Origin: JAGIBJ01 sp032119595
GTDB lineage: Bacteria > Actinomycetota > Thermoleophilia > Solirubrobacterales > Solirubrobacteraceae
Assembly (NCBI GenBank): GCA_032119595.1
Contig: JAUMBQ010000003.1
Location: 62,001 to 126,000, forward strand
DNA: 64,000 nucleotides
Direction: 5' to 3'
The notes below the pieces were generated by a model. It saw nothing but the letters and a program-made list of their open reading frames with translations, was not told the origin of the DNA and did no database searches. Below are positions 50,360 to 58,132 of the stretch, one piece after another (within the stretch, counting starts at the first letter, position 1; every line of letters begins with the position of its first letter). A program made the translations under genes and the position numbers.

Positions 50360-52195
50360 ATGTCCGCGAGACCAAACGTGCGTATCGAACGCTTGCTAGT
50401 CGAAGAAGGGTTCCTCGATGGGCTCGACGTCACCTTTCACGCTGGGCTCAATGTTGTGATCGGGCACCGCGGCGTTGGCAAAACGTCGCTGATCCAACTC
50501 CTGCGTTTCTGCCTTGGCGGACGATGGGCAGCTGAACGCGACCAACAATTGGGGCTCACGCACGCTAGGTCGGTTCTCGGTGGAGACGGACGAGTCTCGG
50601 TTGCGTTGCGGGTCGGGAACGAGCTCGCCGTCGTCAGTCGACGGGCAACTGACGCCAAGGCCGAAGGCATGAACCCGTTCGTGAGGCCCATCATCTTTGC
50701 CCAGGGGGAGATCGAATCGGTCGCGCTAGATCCCCGCGGCCGGCTTCGTTTGCTCGATGACTTCATCCCCGATTCCGACAGCCGTCGGCTGCTGAGTGCC
50801 CTCTCGTCACGAATCGCTTCCCTCACCAAGGAACTCGCTGATCTCGGAGAGACGTTGGACGAACACTCTGAGCGTTTGACCCAGCTAGAGCCGCTTCGAG
50901 CCGCTCTCGAAGCCGCTCAAGCGCGGGCGGCCGCGTCGGCAAACCCCGCCCTCGATGCGGACGTCGCGCGACTACACCAGTACTCGACTGCTGCCGCTGA
51001 GCGACATGGATGGCTGGAACTCGCAACCAGCGAACGCCGAGAGCTCGCGATCTGGACGGAACGTTTGGCCGAGCTTCAGACCTTTCCTCCGAAGCTCTCC
51101 TCGGACGCTGATCACTCCGGGCCGCGAGAGCAACTGGGACGCGCACTTGTCCTCATCGATGAGGCTGTGGCCGCAGGCTCGCGAGCGCTTGAGCTCCTCG
51201 CGGAGCAACTCGACCGGACGGCCGAGATTGATCGGCGTCTATCCGATGAGACACGTTCGATCCGGGCTCGCGTTGAAGCGACACAGGAGGGACTTGGTAG
51301 CGCCCTACGCGAGGTCTCGCAGCTTCAGGAGCAGCTGTTGGTGTTGGAAACCGTTCGACGACGACGAGAGGACCTTGAGGGTCGTCGAAAAGCGATCTCG
51401 TTCGAACGCGCGGACGCGGTTGCTGAGCTTGATCGTCTGCGAGACGACCGGTTCCAACAACGGCTGAGCCAAGCAAGCGAGATCCAAGCGTCCTTGGCTC
51501 CCCGCATTGAGGTCTCGGTGAAGCAGTCCGCGATGCACGACGAATACGCGAGTCTCGTCGCCGGTGCTTTGCGGGGTTCCGGGCTGAAGTACAGCCAGCT
51601 TTCCAGCGAGATTGCGTCACGGCTCCGACCCGACGAAATTGTCAGCCTCGTCGAAGCAACGGACGTTGACGAAGTATCCCGGCGACTCGAGATTCCCCCG
51701 GACCGCGCTACTCGCCTGATCGAAGCGTTGCGTCGACAGGGGCTTGAGGAGATCTCGCGCGCTCCTTTGGACGACGCAGTGACGCTGCGGCTGCTAGACG
51801 GAACTGACTACAAGCCGACCACCAAACTGTCTACTGGGCAGCGTTGCACCGTAGTCCTCCCGATCCTGATGCTTCACGATGATCGGCCACTTCTGATCGA
51901 CCAGCCCGAGGACAACCTCGATGGAGCGTTTATCGCCGACACACTGGTTCCGGCTGTTCGTGGGCGCGTCCCGGGCAGCCAGCTGATCGTCACGACGCAC
52001 AACGCGAACATCCCCGTCCTCGGCGAGGCCTCCCAAGTCGTTCATCTCGGAAGTGATGGGAAGCGCGGCCACGTCATCCACGCCGGACCGCTGGATGACC
52101 CTCAAACGGTGGCCGCGATCAGCACCGTGATGGAAGGAGGGCGCGAAGCCTTCGCGCGTCGAGCGCGCTTCTATCGGTCACACGGCGCGCAATGA
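50360..52195 (+). CDS. SMC/ABC-type coiled-coil ATPase, first gene of the island cassette
   Basis: 611 residues. The N-terminus has an ATP-binding head with Walker A IGHRGVGKTSLI (Gly35-Ser43), then a long coiled-coil middle (about 140-390, Leu/Glu/Arg-rich, e.g. LTKELADLGETLDEHSERL). The C-terminal head supplies the ABC signature KLSTGQRCTVVLPILM (about 490), Walker B RPLLIDQPEDNLDG (about 512-522) and the switch VTTHNANIPVLG. This architecture is shared by RecF/SMC/RloC-like ATPases that watch DNA or proteins. The ATG at 50360 has AGGA seven bases before it; a longer frame starts at 50282. The stop overlaps the next gene by ATGA. Likely the sensor or scaffold of a defence module; the family is not named here. 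Confidence 0.85.
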   Translation: MSARPNVRIERLLVEEGFLDGLDVTFHAGLNVVIGHRGVGKTSLIQLLRFCLGGRWAAERDQQLGLTHARSVLGGDGRVSVALRVGNELAVVSRRATDAKAEGMNPFVRPIIFAQGEIESVALDPRGRLRLLDDFIPDSDSRRLLSALSSRIASLTKELADLGETLDEHSERLTQLEPLRAALEAAQARAAASANPALDADVARLHQYSTAAAERHGWLELATSERRELAIWTERLAELQTFPPKLSSDADHSGPREQLGRALVLIDEAVAAGSRALELLAEQLDRTAEIDRRLSDETRSIRARVEATQEGLGSALREVSQLQEQLLVLETVRRRREDLEGRRKAISFERADAVAELDRLRDDRFQQRLSQASEIQASLAPRIEVSVKQSAMHDEYASLVAGALRGSGLKYSQLSSEIASRLRPDEIVSLVEATDVDEVSRRLEIPPDRATRLIEALRRQGLEEISRAPLDDAVTLRLLDGTDYKPTTKLSTGQRCTVVLPILMLHDDRPLLIDQPEDNLDGAFIADTLVPAVRGRVPGSQLIVTTHNANIPVLGEASQVVHLGSDGKRGHVIHAGPLDDPQTVAAISTVMEGGREAFARRARFYRSHGAQ

Positions 52196-53097
52196 CCGTA
52201 GAAGCGACACTAAGGGCCGTCCGCCTCGGCCAGACTGCTGAGCGGCTCGCGGCGGCGGAGGAACTGGAACGCGTCGCCACCCAGGAGCACGTCGCGACTC
52301 TCGAGACGATCGTGGCGCGCGAACTTGATCACTACGTCCAAGCGTCCATTGAGCGCGCCGTTGCTGCAGCGAAGAGCCGACCGTCTCAACGTCACTCGGC
52401 TGTCGAACCAGCTGCGGTCGGAGCAGACCTAAGTACGACTGCGGCAGTCCGCGCCTCAGCAATCCGCGAGACCACAGCGAGAATTGTCCACGAGCTGACC
52501 CGCCTCGTCGGCGCTGTCGGAGCTGAGGCGAGCGACGAGATCTCAGAGTTCTCGACCAGTCGAACCAACGCAGCGATCGAAAGGCTGCTGAGCTTGATCG
52601 AAGGAGTGGATCGTCTATCAAGAGCTGCAGCCGTGCCCCTCAATCGCGAATTCGAACTTGGCACCGTTGTCCGCGACGTCGTCGCCGTAGAGGCCTCCCG
52701 CCATGCCACGGTCGAGGTCATCGACGAAGGGCCCGACTCGCTGACAATCAGTTCGGACCCGGACCTGCTGCGACTCATCCTTCACAACGCGGTAGGAAAC
52801 GCCTGTGAGGCGACCGAGTCGCTCCAGGACAAACAGGTTCAGCAGCCCGTCGTCGTGGGCTGGGGAAAAACAGATCGCGACGTCTGGATCGCGATACTGG
52901 ATCGCGGCGTTGGACTATCCAAGAGTAAGAACGTGTTTGAGTTTGGCCAGACCTCTAAGTCCGGCCACCACGGTGTCGGCCTGGCGCTTGCCAAACAAGC
53001 AGCGGAGTCGTTGGGGGTGGACATTGCCCTCGAGCCACGGCAAGCTGGCGGCGCGGCGTTTGCGATTCGCCTTTCTACCCTGGACCACCTGGCATGA
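52192..53097 (+). CDS. Soluble histidine kinase of the island cassette
   Basis: 301 residues without membrane helices. The N-terminus (1-75) is helical, HEAT-like. Residues about 95-150 form a dimerisation helix with a candidate phospho-His in ARIVHELTRLVGAVG. The GHKL ATPase follows: N-box LILHNAVGNACEATESL, G1 ILDRGVGLSKSKN, and G2 GHHGVGLALAKQAAESLG. It should autophosphorylate and signal to the receiver domain encoded directly downstream. It lacks PAS, GAF or HAMP sensors, so its input probably comes from a partner such as the upstream ATPase. Overlaps both neighbours by 4 bases (ATGA), indicating stoichiometric production. Confidence 0.85.
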   Translation: MTVEATLRAVRLGQTAERLAAAEELERVATQEHVATLETIVARELDHYVQASIERAVAAAKSRPSQRHSAVEPAAVGADLSTTAAVRASAIRETTARIVHELTRLVGAVGAEASDEISEFSTSRTNAAIERLLSLIEGVDRLSRAAAVPLNREFELGTVVRDVVAVEASRHATVEVIDEGPDSLTISSDPDLLRLILHNAVGNACEATESLQDKQVQQPVVVGWGKTDRDVWIAILDRGVGLSKSKNVFEFGQTSKSGHHGVGLALAKQAAESLGVDIALEPRQAGGAAFAIRLSTLDHLA

Positions 53098-54533
53098 AGA
53101 TTCTTTTTGTCGAAGACACGGATGACGCCGCCGCGCTCGTTATGGATCGAGTGCCGGACGTGACGTGGGTCCGAGTGAAGTCGCGAGACCCAGCACTTCA
53201 GGAACTCGGGAACCCTTACGACCTGATCATTATCGACCTGAGCATCCCTCCTGACGAGGAGAGCAACGATCACAAGCCTGAGCACGGAATGGCGGTACTG
53301 GGCTCCGCTCGTGCGGAGTGTCCCGGCACACCCGTGATCATCTTTTCGGCTTACGGCGAATCCGTCATGGACGAACTCACCGACTTCATCTCGCAACAGG
53401 GGAGCGAGGATTACCTCGGCGACGGTGGACGACCAATGGTGTGGCATCGATCAAAGGGCCGTGTCGTCGATATCACGGACCAAATCAAAGAGCACGCAGC
53501 CGTATTGGTCGACCTCCGCACGTCAATTGATCTCAACTGGACGGGCGAACGGATCAACCTCGACCCGCTCGACGACCGCGTCCTACGAATCCACGCCCGC
53601 CGTCACGACGCCCGCGTCATCAACATCCGCCCGCTTACCGCTGGCCGTTCCGGCGCCCTTACCCTCCTGATTAAGCTAAGTGACAGTTCGGGAAACGCAA
53701 GAGGCAACTTCGTGGCAAAGCTCAACTCCAGTGCGCAGGTCGCGGACGAGCTAGAGCGCTACGGGAAATGGATTCGCCCCTACTTGCCAGGCGACGCGTA
53801 TTCGAACTCGGTCGAGACCGTTACCGCGGGCGCGTCGGACCGAGGCGCCGTCTTCTACGCCGTCGCGTCCGGCGAATCGCGGGCTTTGATCAATCTTCTG
53901 CCGGAGCACCAGAAGACCGCGGCGACGGTTGTTAGCGCGATGGGAACCTCGTTTGCCCGGTGGGACGAGGCGGCGACAGCCGCCGATCGCGAGGTCGGAG
54001 AGATCCTTCGTGACGTGGTTTCCGAAAGCCGTCTGAACAACGGACAATTCTACCCACCCGAGTCCTGGGACACCCCGGCCGTAGAAGGAGTTTCGGCCGC
54101 ATGTTGCATTGGGCCCGTCCATGGCGATCTCCACGCTGGGAACATCCTCGTCGGCTCCCAGAATAACGGCGTCCTGATTGACTACGGAAGTGCTGGTCGC
54201 GGAAGTCGAGTCTTCGATCCGGTCGCCCTTGAACTGAGCGCCCTCCTCCACGCCGATGCCCCTGACCTAGGCCTCTGGCCGACTATCACGCAGGCTGAGA
54301 ATTGGCTCGACCGAGCCAGTTTTCTCGTCGACTGCCCCATCCCGGACTACGTATCAGCTTGCCGGGACTGGCTCGAGAAGACGAAGCGAGCTGACCGAGA
54401 AGCAGCCGCAGCGGTCTACTCCTACGCACGCTGGCAACTCACTTTCCCGTCGATCAAAGTCGGGCGGCGGGAGGAGATCGCGGCGGCCCTGGCCGGAGGC
54501 GCTGCTCGCTGGATCCGTGAATCGGTGGGCTGA
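53094..54533 (+). CDS. Receiver domain fused to an aminoglycoside-phosphotransferase-like kinase
   Basis: 479 residues. The N-terminal receiver (1-125) has the acidic pair Glu7-Asp8, phospho-acceptor Asp48 in LIIIDLSIPP and VIIFSAYGES; the switch Lys usually found after the last strand is not clear. A linker (126-190) leads to an APH/choline-kinase-type domain: LTAGRSGALTLLIKL as a Gly-loop, FVAKLN with the ATP Lys, catalytic loop VHGDLHAGNILVGS (Asp345, Asn350) and metal Asp363 in VLIDYGSAG. Key kinase residues are intact. The fusion suggests that phosphorylation of Asp48 switches on a phosphotransferase that modifies a protein or small molecule. The gene is the last of the coupled trio. Confidence 0.85.
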   Translation: MKILFVEDTDDAAALVMDRVPDVTWVRVKSRDPALQELGNPYDLIIIDLSIPPDEESNDHKPEHGMAVLGSARAECPGTPVIIFSAYGESVMDELTDFISQQGSEDYLGDGGRPMVWHRSKGRVVDITDQIKEHAAVLVDLRTSIDLNWTGERINLDPLDDRVLRIHARRHDARVINIRPLTAGRSGALTLLIKLSDSSGNARGNFVAKLNSSAQVADELERYGKWIRPYLPGDAYSNSVETVTAGASDRGAVFYAVASGESRALINLLPEHQKTAATVVSAMGTSFARWDEAATAADREVGEILRDVVSESRLNNGQFYPPESWDTPAVEGVSAACCIGPVHGDLHAGNILVGSQNNGVLIDYGSAGRGSRVFDPVALELSALLHADAPDLGLWPTITQAENWLDRASFLVDCPIPDYVSACRDWLEKTKRADREAAAAVYSYARWQLTFPSIKVGRREEIAAALAGGAARWIRESVG

Positions 54534-54832
54534 AGCGCGCCGGTCCCGCCCGTTCTCAGGGTATCCGCCGGGTCGAGACGCGAAGTCGGCGACAGACGAC
54601 TCAGACGCAAGGCTCCTCCCCGCGTGCGCTCGACTTGAACGCCGCCGCTAGCTGGAGCTGGAGCCACGAGAGTTCGATCGTGAACCGAACGAGCGCCGAC
54701 TCCTAAGCACGAGTTGTTCTCAAACCATCGGGACCAGTTTCGGGCGCACCGGACCGCCCGAGGCGAGCAGCCGCTCATCGACAGCCCTACCCCCTTGCCC
54801 TGCGTCGCCGCACGCCATAGATTGCACCACCA
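54534..54832. other. Spacer with a relic of the HicA-HicB junction
   Basis: 299 bases. On the minus strand at about 54553-54610 a translated stretch (SRLSPTSRLDPADTLRT) closely resembles the linker of the HicAB protein (SRPSRLDPMDTLRI); at DNA level 54553-54582 matches 57771-57800 in 27 of 30 bases. No intact gene is present. Probably a decayed duplicate and the promoter of the next gene. Confidence 0.5.
54553..54582. repeat. 30-bp dispersed repeat, copy 1
   Basis: Begins TTCTCAGGGTATCCGCCGGG and ends TCGAGACGCG; differs at three positions from the copy at 57771-57800 inside the HicAB gene. Confidence 0.65.
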
Positions 54833-57163
54833 ATGCACCGCGCCGACTTCGACGCAATTGTGGCCATGCGAGCCATAAAGGACCACCCACGACGGGGATA
54901 CGCCTTCGAACAGGCTGCCCGCGAGATCCTCCCATGGGCGTACCGACCCCCGTTGGCAGTCGTCGCACAATCGGAACAGCTGGACGCATTCTTTGAATGG
55001 AACAGCTGGCACTTCTTGGTTGAAGCAAAAGCAAAGACCGGCGCGATCCGACGCGGCAGCCCAGACTGGGAGGACTTTGAACTCAAATTGCGCAAACGGC
55101 ACGGTCAGTGCATCGGTCTATTCATGAGCTTGTTCGATGTATCCCAGGGAGTTGAGGATGCAGCAGTTGAACTCAACCGACAGGGTATGACTACACTGAT
55201 ACTGGCTGGCACATTTTGGGATGACGCAGCCTCTGTTGGCCTCCCGATGGAGGATGTCCTCCACTACCTAGTGGCTAACGCTCGGTCCAGAGGGCGAGCA
55301 GTCCCACCGCCCCTTCTTGAGGTTCGACAGTATGCCGTTGACCGAGATAGGGCAGCAGATGGAGTTGCCGACGCCTGCCAACGAGCGTCAGCCGCATTCT
55401 TGCGTCGTCACAAACTCGACCGACACAGCGATCTTTACGTCCGGCGCGAAGTCGATCGATCAATTAAGGGGATGGCGCAAGCTCTCAAACCCTCAGCGCT
55501 TGAGCGCACCCGCCGTGAAAGCAGGCACCAAGGACTCACCTACACGACTTCACGCACAGTGCCGTCGCAAATTTGCGTTCTGCGAGATGCCTCGGGCGCT
55601 GGCAAGACGACGATGTCAGTACAACTGGCCCTTACTCGATCACCGTTCTTTGGTATCGCTCGAGCTGCCGTTGAACCGGAAATTGACACTCTTCCCGATA
55701 TTCTCGCGGGCATCACTAAAGGCTTTGGACTAGAGAAGCTCCGCATGCTCAACGCTCCTATCATCTACGCCATCGATTCTTTGGACGAAGCCGGACACGT
55801 CCCCCACAAAGCCACTGAAGTTAATGGCCTTCTGCGCGCTCTTGACTCGTTGAACGAGTTGGCACGCAAGGATGGCTTGCTTTGCTTCCCCGTGGGCCTC
55901 GTCTTCACAGTACGGGAAGAATATTGGGAACGATGGAACGCGCACTTCGAGGGCCGCAACACCACTATGCTTCGGCAGAGAATTTCTACGTTCGGCCACA
56001 CTGAACTCGAAGATGCGATAGAACGCTATACCAAGGTATATGACTATCGACTCCTTCGCCCACCGTCACCCGCCTCCCGCCGAGTGTTGTCGGTCCCCGT
56101 CAATCTGCTTGTTTACTCTGAAGCTCATAAGTTTGAAGGCGCAATTGACTGCCGAACTGCATTCGACAACGATGTTCTTGCACTTTACTTTGGACGCAAG
56201 CAGGAAGACGTTCTCAAACGCTACGTCGTGGGTTTCAACGCCGCCTCGCTGATGCGCGTCTCTTCAAGGGTTGCGATGATGATGGCTGAGTCCGATACAG
56301 ACCGGATGTCGTGGTCAGCCGTAGCTACCGAGATCGAATCGAGTGTGCCTCACCTCACTGCGGAGTCGGACGAGATCGTCCGCATCCTGGTGTCCGAGCA
56401 GATCCTCGCTCGTGATGGATCAGACGAGCAGCTTCTCCGGTTTCGCCACGCGCGCTTTGTTGAGTATCTCGTGGCCCACCACATCGCCACAAGCCTGAGG
56501 AGTGGCGAGCTTCCGGCGCAGATGGCTGACCAAATGGCCCACGTTCACCGTGCTTCTCTTTTGTCGCCCTATCGGGTGTTTGACATGCTTAAGCATATCT
56601 GCGCTAGCCAGTACCCCGACAAGCTGGCAGCCGTCACGGAGTTCTTCTCGGGGTCGTCCGCCTACATGGGCCTCACACTGTCTCGACTCCGATCTGATGC
56701 CGCCAGAGGCATCCCACCGCAGGGCGGAGACCTCGAGCTCGTGTCGCAGTCCACCACAGCGCTTGATCCCCAGATCACTTGGGACGCGTTCTTCGTATTG
56801 GCCGCGAAACCCAGTGAACAGGCAGCGGACGTCGTCTTGGAAGCGTTCAAGCGCGCGTGGACTGCCTGCGAAGGACGCGTCGACCGTTGGAAGCTGCTGC
56901 AGAAGGTCGCGGACCTCGGCCTACTGTCCGAGACTGGACCGATTGATGCAGTGATCGAGTCCAGCGACGACCCGCGCGAATGGGAAGTGCTGCTCGGATC
57001 AATCCTGGGCAGCGGCGACGGACGTGTGTTCCGAAAGCGGTGGCGCAAGACGGGCGGACTGGTGCTTCCCATCGGCGACGACTGGGTGCAGGTAGGCCGG
57101 CTTCTCGAAGCAGCGCTCGGCGGGGCTGCCTGGATCCCAGGATCGACTCCCGGCGACCGCTAG
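54833..57163 (+). CDS. Mrr-like nuclease fused to a NACHT/STAND-type NTPase
   Basis: 776 residues. Residues 20-130 look like a PD-(D/E)xK restriction nuclease: RGYAFEQAAREIL, QSEQLDAFFEW (Asp51), and LVEAKAKTG (Glu64, Lys66). The NTPase follows: Walker A LRDASGAGKTTMSVQLA (about 250-262), Walker B PIIYAIDSLDEAG (about 308-320), VGLVFTVREEYWERW, and the STAND-type winged-helix motif LRFRHARFVEYLVAHHIA (about 540-558). The last 200 residues are helical. Related proteins detect a phage component with their C-terminus, oligomerise, and cut DNA. It is smaller than Avs proteins. Base composition is visibly lower in G+C than any other gene here. ATG at 54833; ribosome binding site weak. Confidence 0.82.
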   Translation: MHRADFDAIVAMRAIKDHPRRGYAFEQAAREILPWAYRPPLAVVAQSEQLDAFFEWNSWHFLVEAKAKTGAIRRGSPDWEDFELKLRKRHGQCIGLFMSLFDVSQGVEDAAVELNRQGMTTLILAGTFWDDAASVGLPMEDVLHYLVANARSRGRAVPPPLLEVRQYAVDRDRAADGVADACQRASAAFLRRHKLDRHSDLYVRREVDRSIKGMAQALKPSALERTRRESRHQGLTYTTSRTVPSQICVLRDASGAGKTTMSVQLALTRSPFFGIARAAVEPEIDTLPDILAGITKGFGLEKLRMLNAPIIYAIDSLDEAGHVPHKATEVNGLLRALDSLNELARKDGLLCFPVGLVFTVREEYWERWNAHFEGRNTTMLRQRISTFGHTELEDAIERYTKVYDYRLLRPPSPASRRVLSVPVNLLVYSEAHKFEGAIDCRTAFDNDVLALYFGRKQEDVLKRYVVGFNAASLMRVSSRVAMMMAESDTDRMSWSAVATEIESSVPHLTAESDEIVRILVSEQILARDGSDEQLLRFRHARFVEYLVAHHIATSLRSGELPAQMADQMAHVHRASLLSPYRVFDMLKHICASQYPDKLAAVTEFFSGSSAYMGLTLSRLRSDAARGIPPQGGDLELVSQSTTALDPQITWDAFFVLAAKPSEQAADVVLEAFKRAWTACEGRVDRWKLLQKVADLGLLSETGPIDAVIESSDDPREWEVLLGSILGSGDGRVFRKRWRKTGGLVLPIGDDWVQVGRLLEAALGGAAWIPGSTPGDR

Positions 57164-57531
57164 GTTGAACGCCCTCCCGCGTCGCGAGACGCGCACGTAG
57201 GGGACGTTTGAGGTACAGAAGACCGTTCGAAGGCGTATACGGCGTCGCGGCTGACCTCGCGCATCGAATCATTGCTTGGGCGCGCGACGTGCCGAGAATC
57301 CAACGCTTCGCTCCCGAAACGCCCCACGAGCAGAGACCCGCGGACGACTGATTGCCGGCACCGCGCCGGCTCGCCGGCCACGGCCATCCCGACGCTGACG
57401 TTCCAGCCCGAGCAGCGTTGCCTGCCGGCGGTGCCGCGCTTGCAGGTTATTTCGGCGTACCCAGGCCGTGGGGGCCACGCACCGGTCTACGACGTTTCCG
57501 GCGCCGAGCGCGCGCAGGTCCGAGGCTCAAA
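57164..57531. other. Gene-free spacer
   Basis: 368 bases between the nuclease-NTPase and the HicAB gene. I see no supported reading frame, tRNA or clear hairpin in it. Confidence 0.4.
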
Positions 57532-57993
57532 CTAGGCGAAAGCCAGCTCGGCGCTGGCGACTGTGTCCGCCGGCTCAAGCGGCGGGAGCTGCACGGGCCG
57601 CACGTCCTCGCCGGGCTCAGCCACGTACAACGCGATGCCCTCCTCGAGACTCGCGCGGAGTTCTTCGAGGGTGTCGCCCGTGGCGAAGACGCCTGGGAAC
57701 TCCTCGACGGTGGCCCAGAAGGCTCCGTCTTCCATGCGGATCTTGAGGTTGATGCGGTCGGGCATGTCTATTCTCAGGGTATCCATCGGGTCAAGACGCG
57801 ATGGCCTTGAGAGCCCGGCTTGTTTCCGAAGGGCGGACTCGAAGCCTTTGGAGTAGGCCTGGCGCTTGTTCTCCGGCAGCGTGATCGGGCGCATTCCGGG
57901 CTTGGTCATCTTCACCTGATGCTTGCCGCCACGCTCCTGCGTCCAGCCCTCAGCGATGAGCCGCCTGATCCATGCTCTCTGCGTCTCAGGCAC
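57532..57993 (-). CDS. Single-frame HicA-HicB toxin-antitoxin fusion
   Basis: 153 residues from GTG 57993. Residues 1-62 are HicA-like, an mRNA-cleaving dsRBD-fold toxin: AWIRRLIAEGWTQERGGKHQVKM with the catalytic-type His, then SKGFESALRKQAGL. Residues 75-153 are HicB-like: INLKIRMEDGAFWATVEEFPGVFATGDTLEELRASLEEGI. Normally the toxin and antitoxin are two genes; here no stop separates them. An internal ATG at 57765 could make free HicB of 77 residues, and TTGACC just upstream could belong to an internal promoter. It lies at the right end of the island, 60 bases from the attachment repeat, and could stabilise it. Confidence 0.78.
   Translation of the reverse strand: MPETQRAWIRRLIAEGWTQERGGKHQVKMTKPGMRPITLPENKRQAYSKGFESALRKQAGLSRPSRLDPMDTLRIDMPDRINLKIRMEDGAFWATVEEFPGVFATGDTLEELRASLEEGIALYVAEPGEDVRPVQLPPLEPADTVASAELAFA
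57771..57800. repeat. 30-bp dispersed repeat, copy 2
   Basis: Begins TTCTCAGGGTATCCATCGGG and ends TCAAGACGCG; covers the HicA-HicB linker and may carry a promoter for HicB on the minus strand. Confidence 0.65.
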
Positions 57994-58054
57994 GAGCGCT
58001 GGAAACTATCGCCGCGGTTCCGCGAAATGCGGACTCATATTGCGCGCGTCGGGA

Positions 58055-58073
58055 TTCAAGTCCCTCCTCCGGC
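58055..58073 (+). repeat. Right attachment repeat
   Basis: Exact copy of the tRNA-Met 3' end (49017-49035). It is preceded by CGGACTCATATTGCGCGCGTC, a degraded anticodon arm, and followed by a terminator-like CCCC...GGGG hairpin to about 58105. Confidence 0.8.
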
Positions 58074-58132
58074 GTCCTGAAAGCCCCTGTTAACGCGGGG
58101 GGCCTTCGTCGTTCTGGGGCCGGTCGGAACGC

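Larger units (their letters stand above)
49017..58073. mobile_element. Putative integrative island at tRNA-Met
   Basis: Bounded by a 19-bp exact direct repeat of the tRNA 3' end (TTCAAGTCCCTCCTCCGGC at 49017-49035 and 58055-58073). Beyond each repeat the terminator-like sequences also resemble each other, ending in TCGTTCTGGGGC. Inside are tandem 13-bp repeats next to the tRNA, an excisionase-like HTH gene, a three-gene signalling-like cassette, a nuclease-NTPase and a HicAB protein. Base composition drops visibly, most in the nuclease-NTPase gene. No integrase or transposase gene is seen, so the island may be fixed or dependent on outside recombinases. Confidence 0.75.

Noticed and set aside
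49969..50433. Minus-strand frame of 154 codons in the long island spacer
   Set aside because: No ribosome binding site or domain, and it overlaps the well-supported start of the ATPase gene.
54422..55102. Minus-strand frame of 226 codons between the cassette and the nuclease-NTPase
   Set aside because: Overlaps both neighbouring genes; only a short stretch resembles the HicAB linker, so it is treated as a relic.
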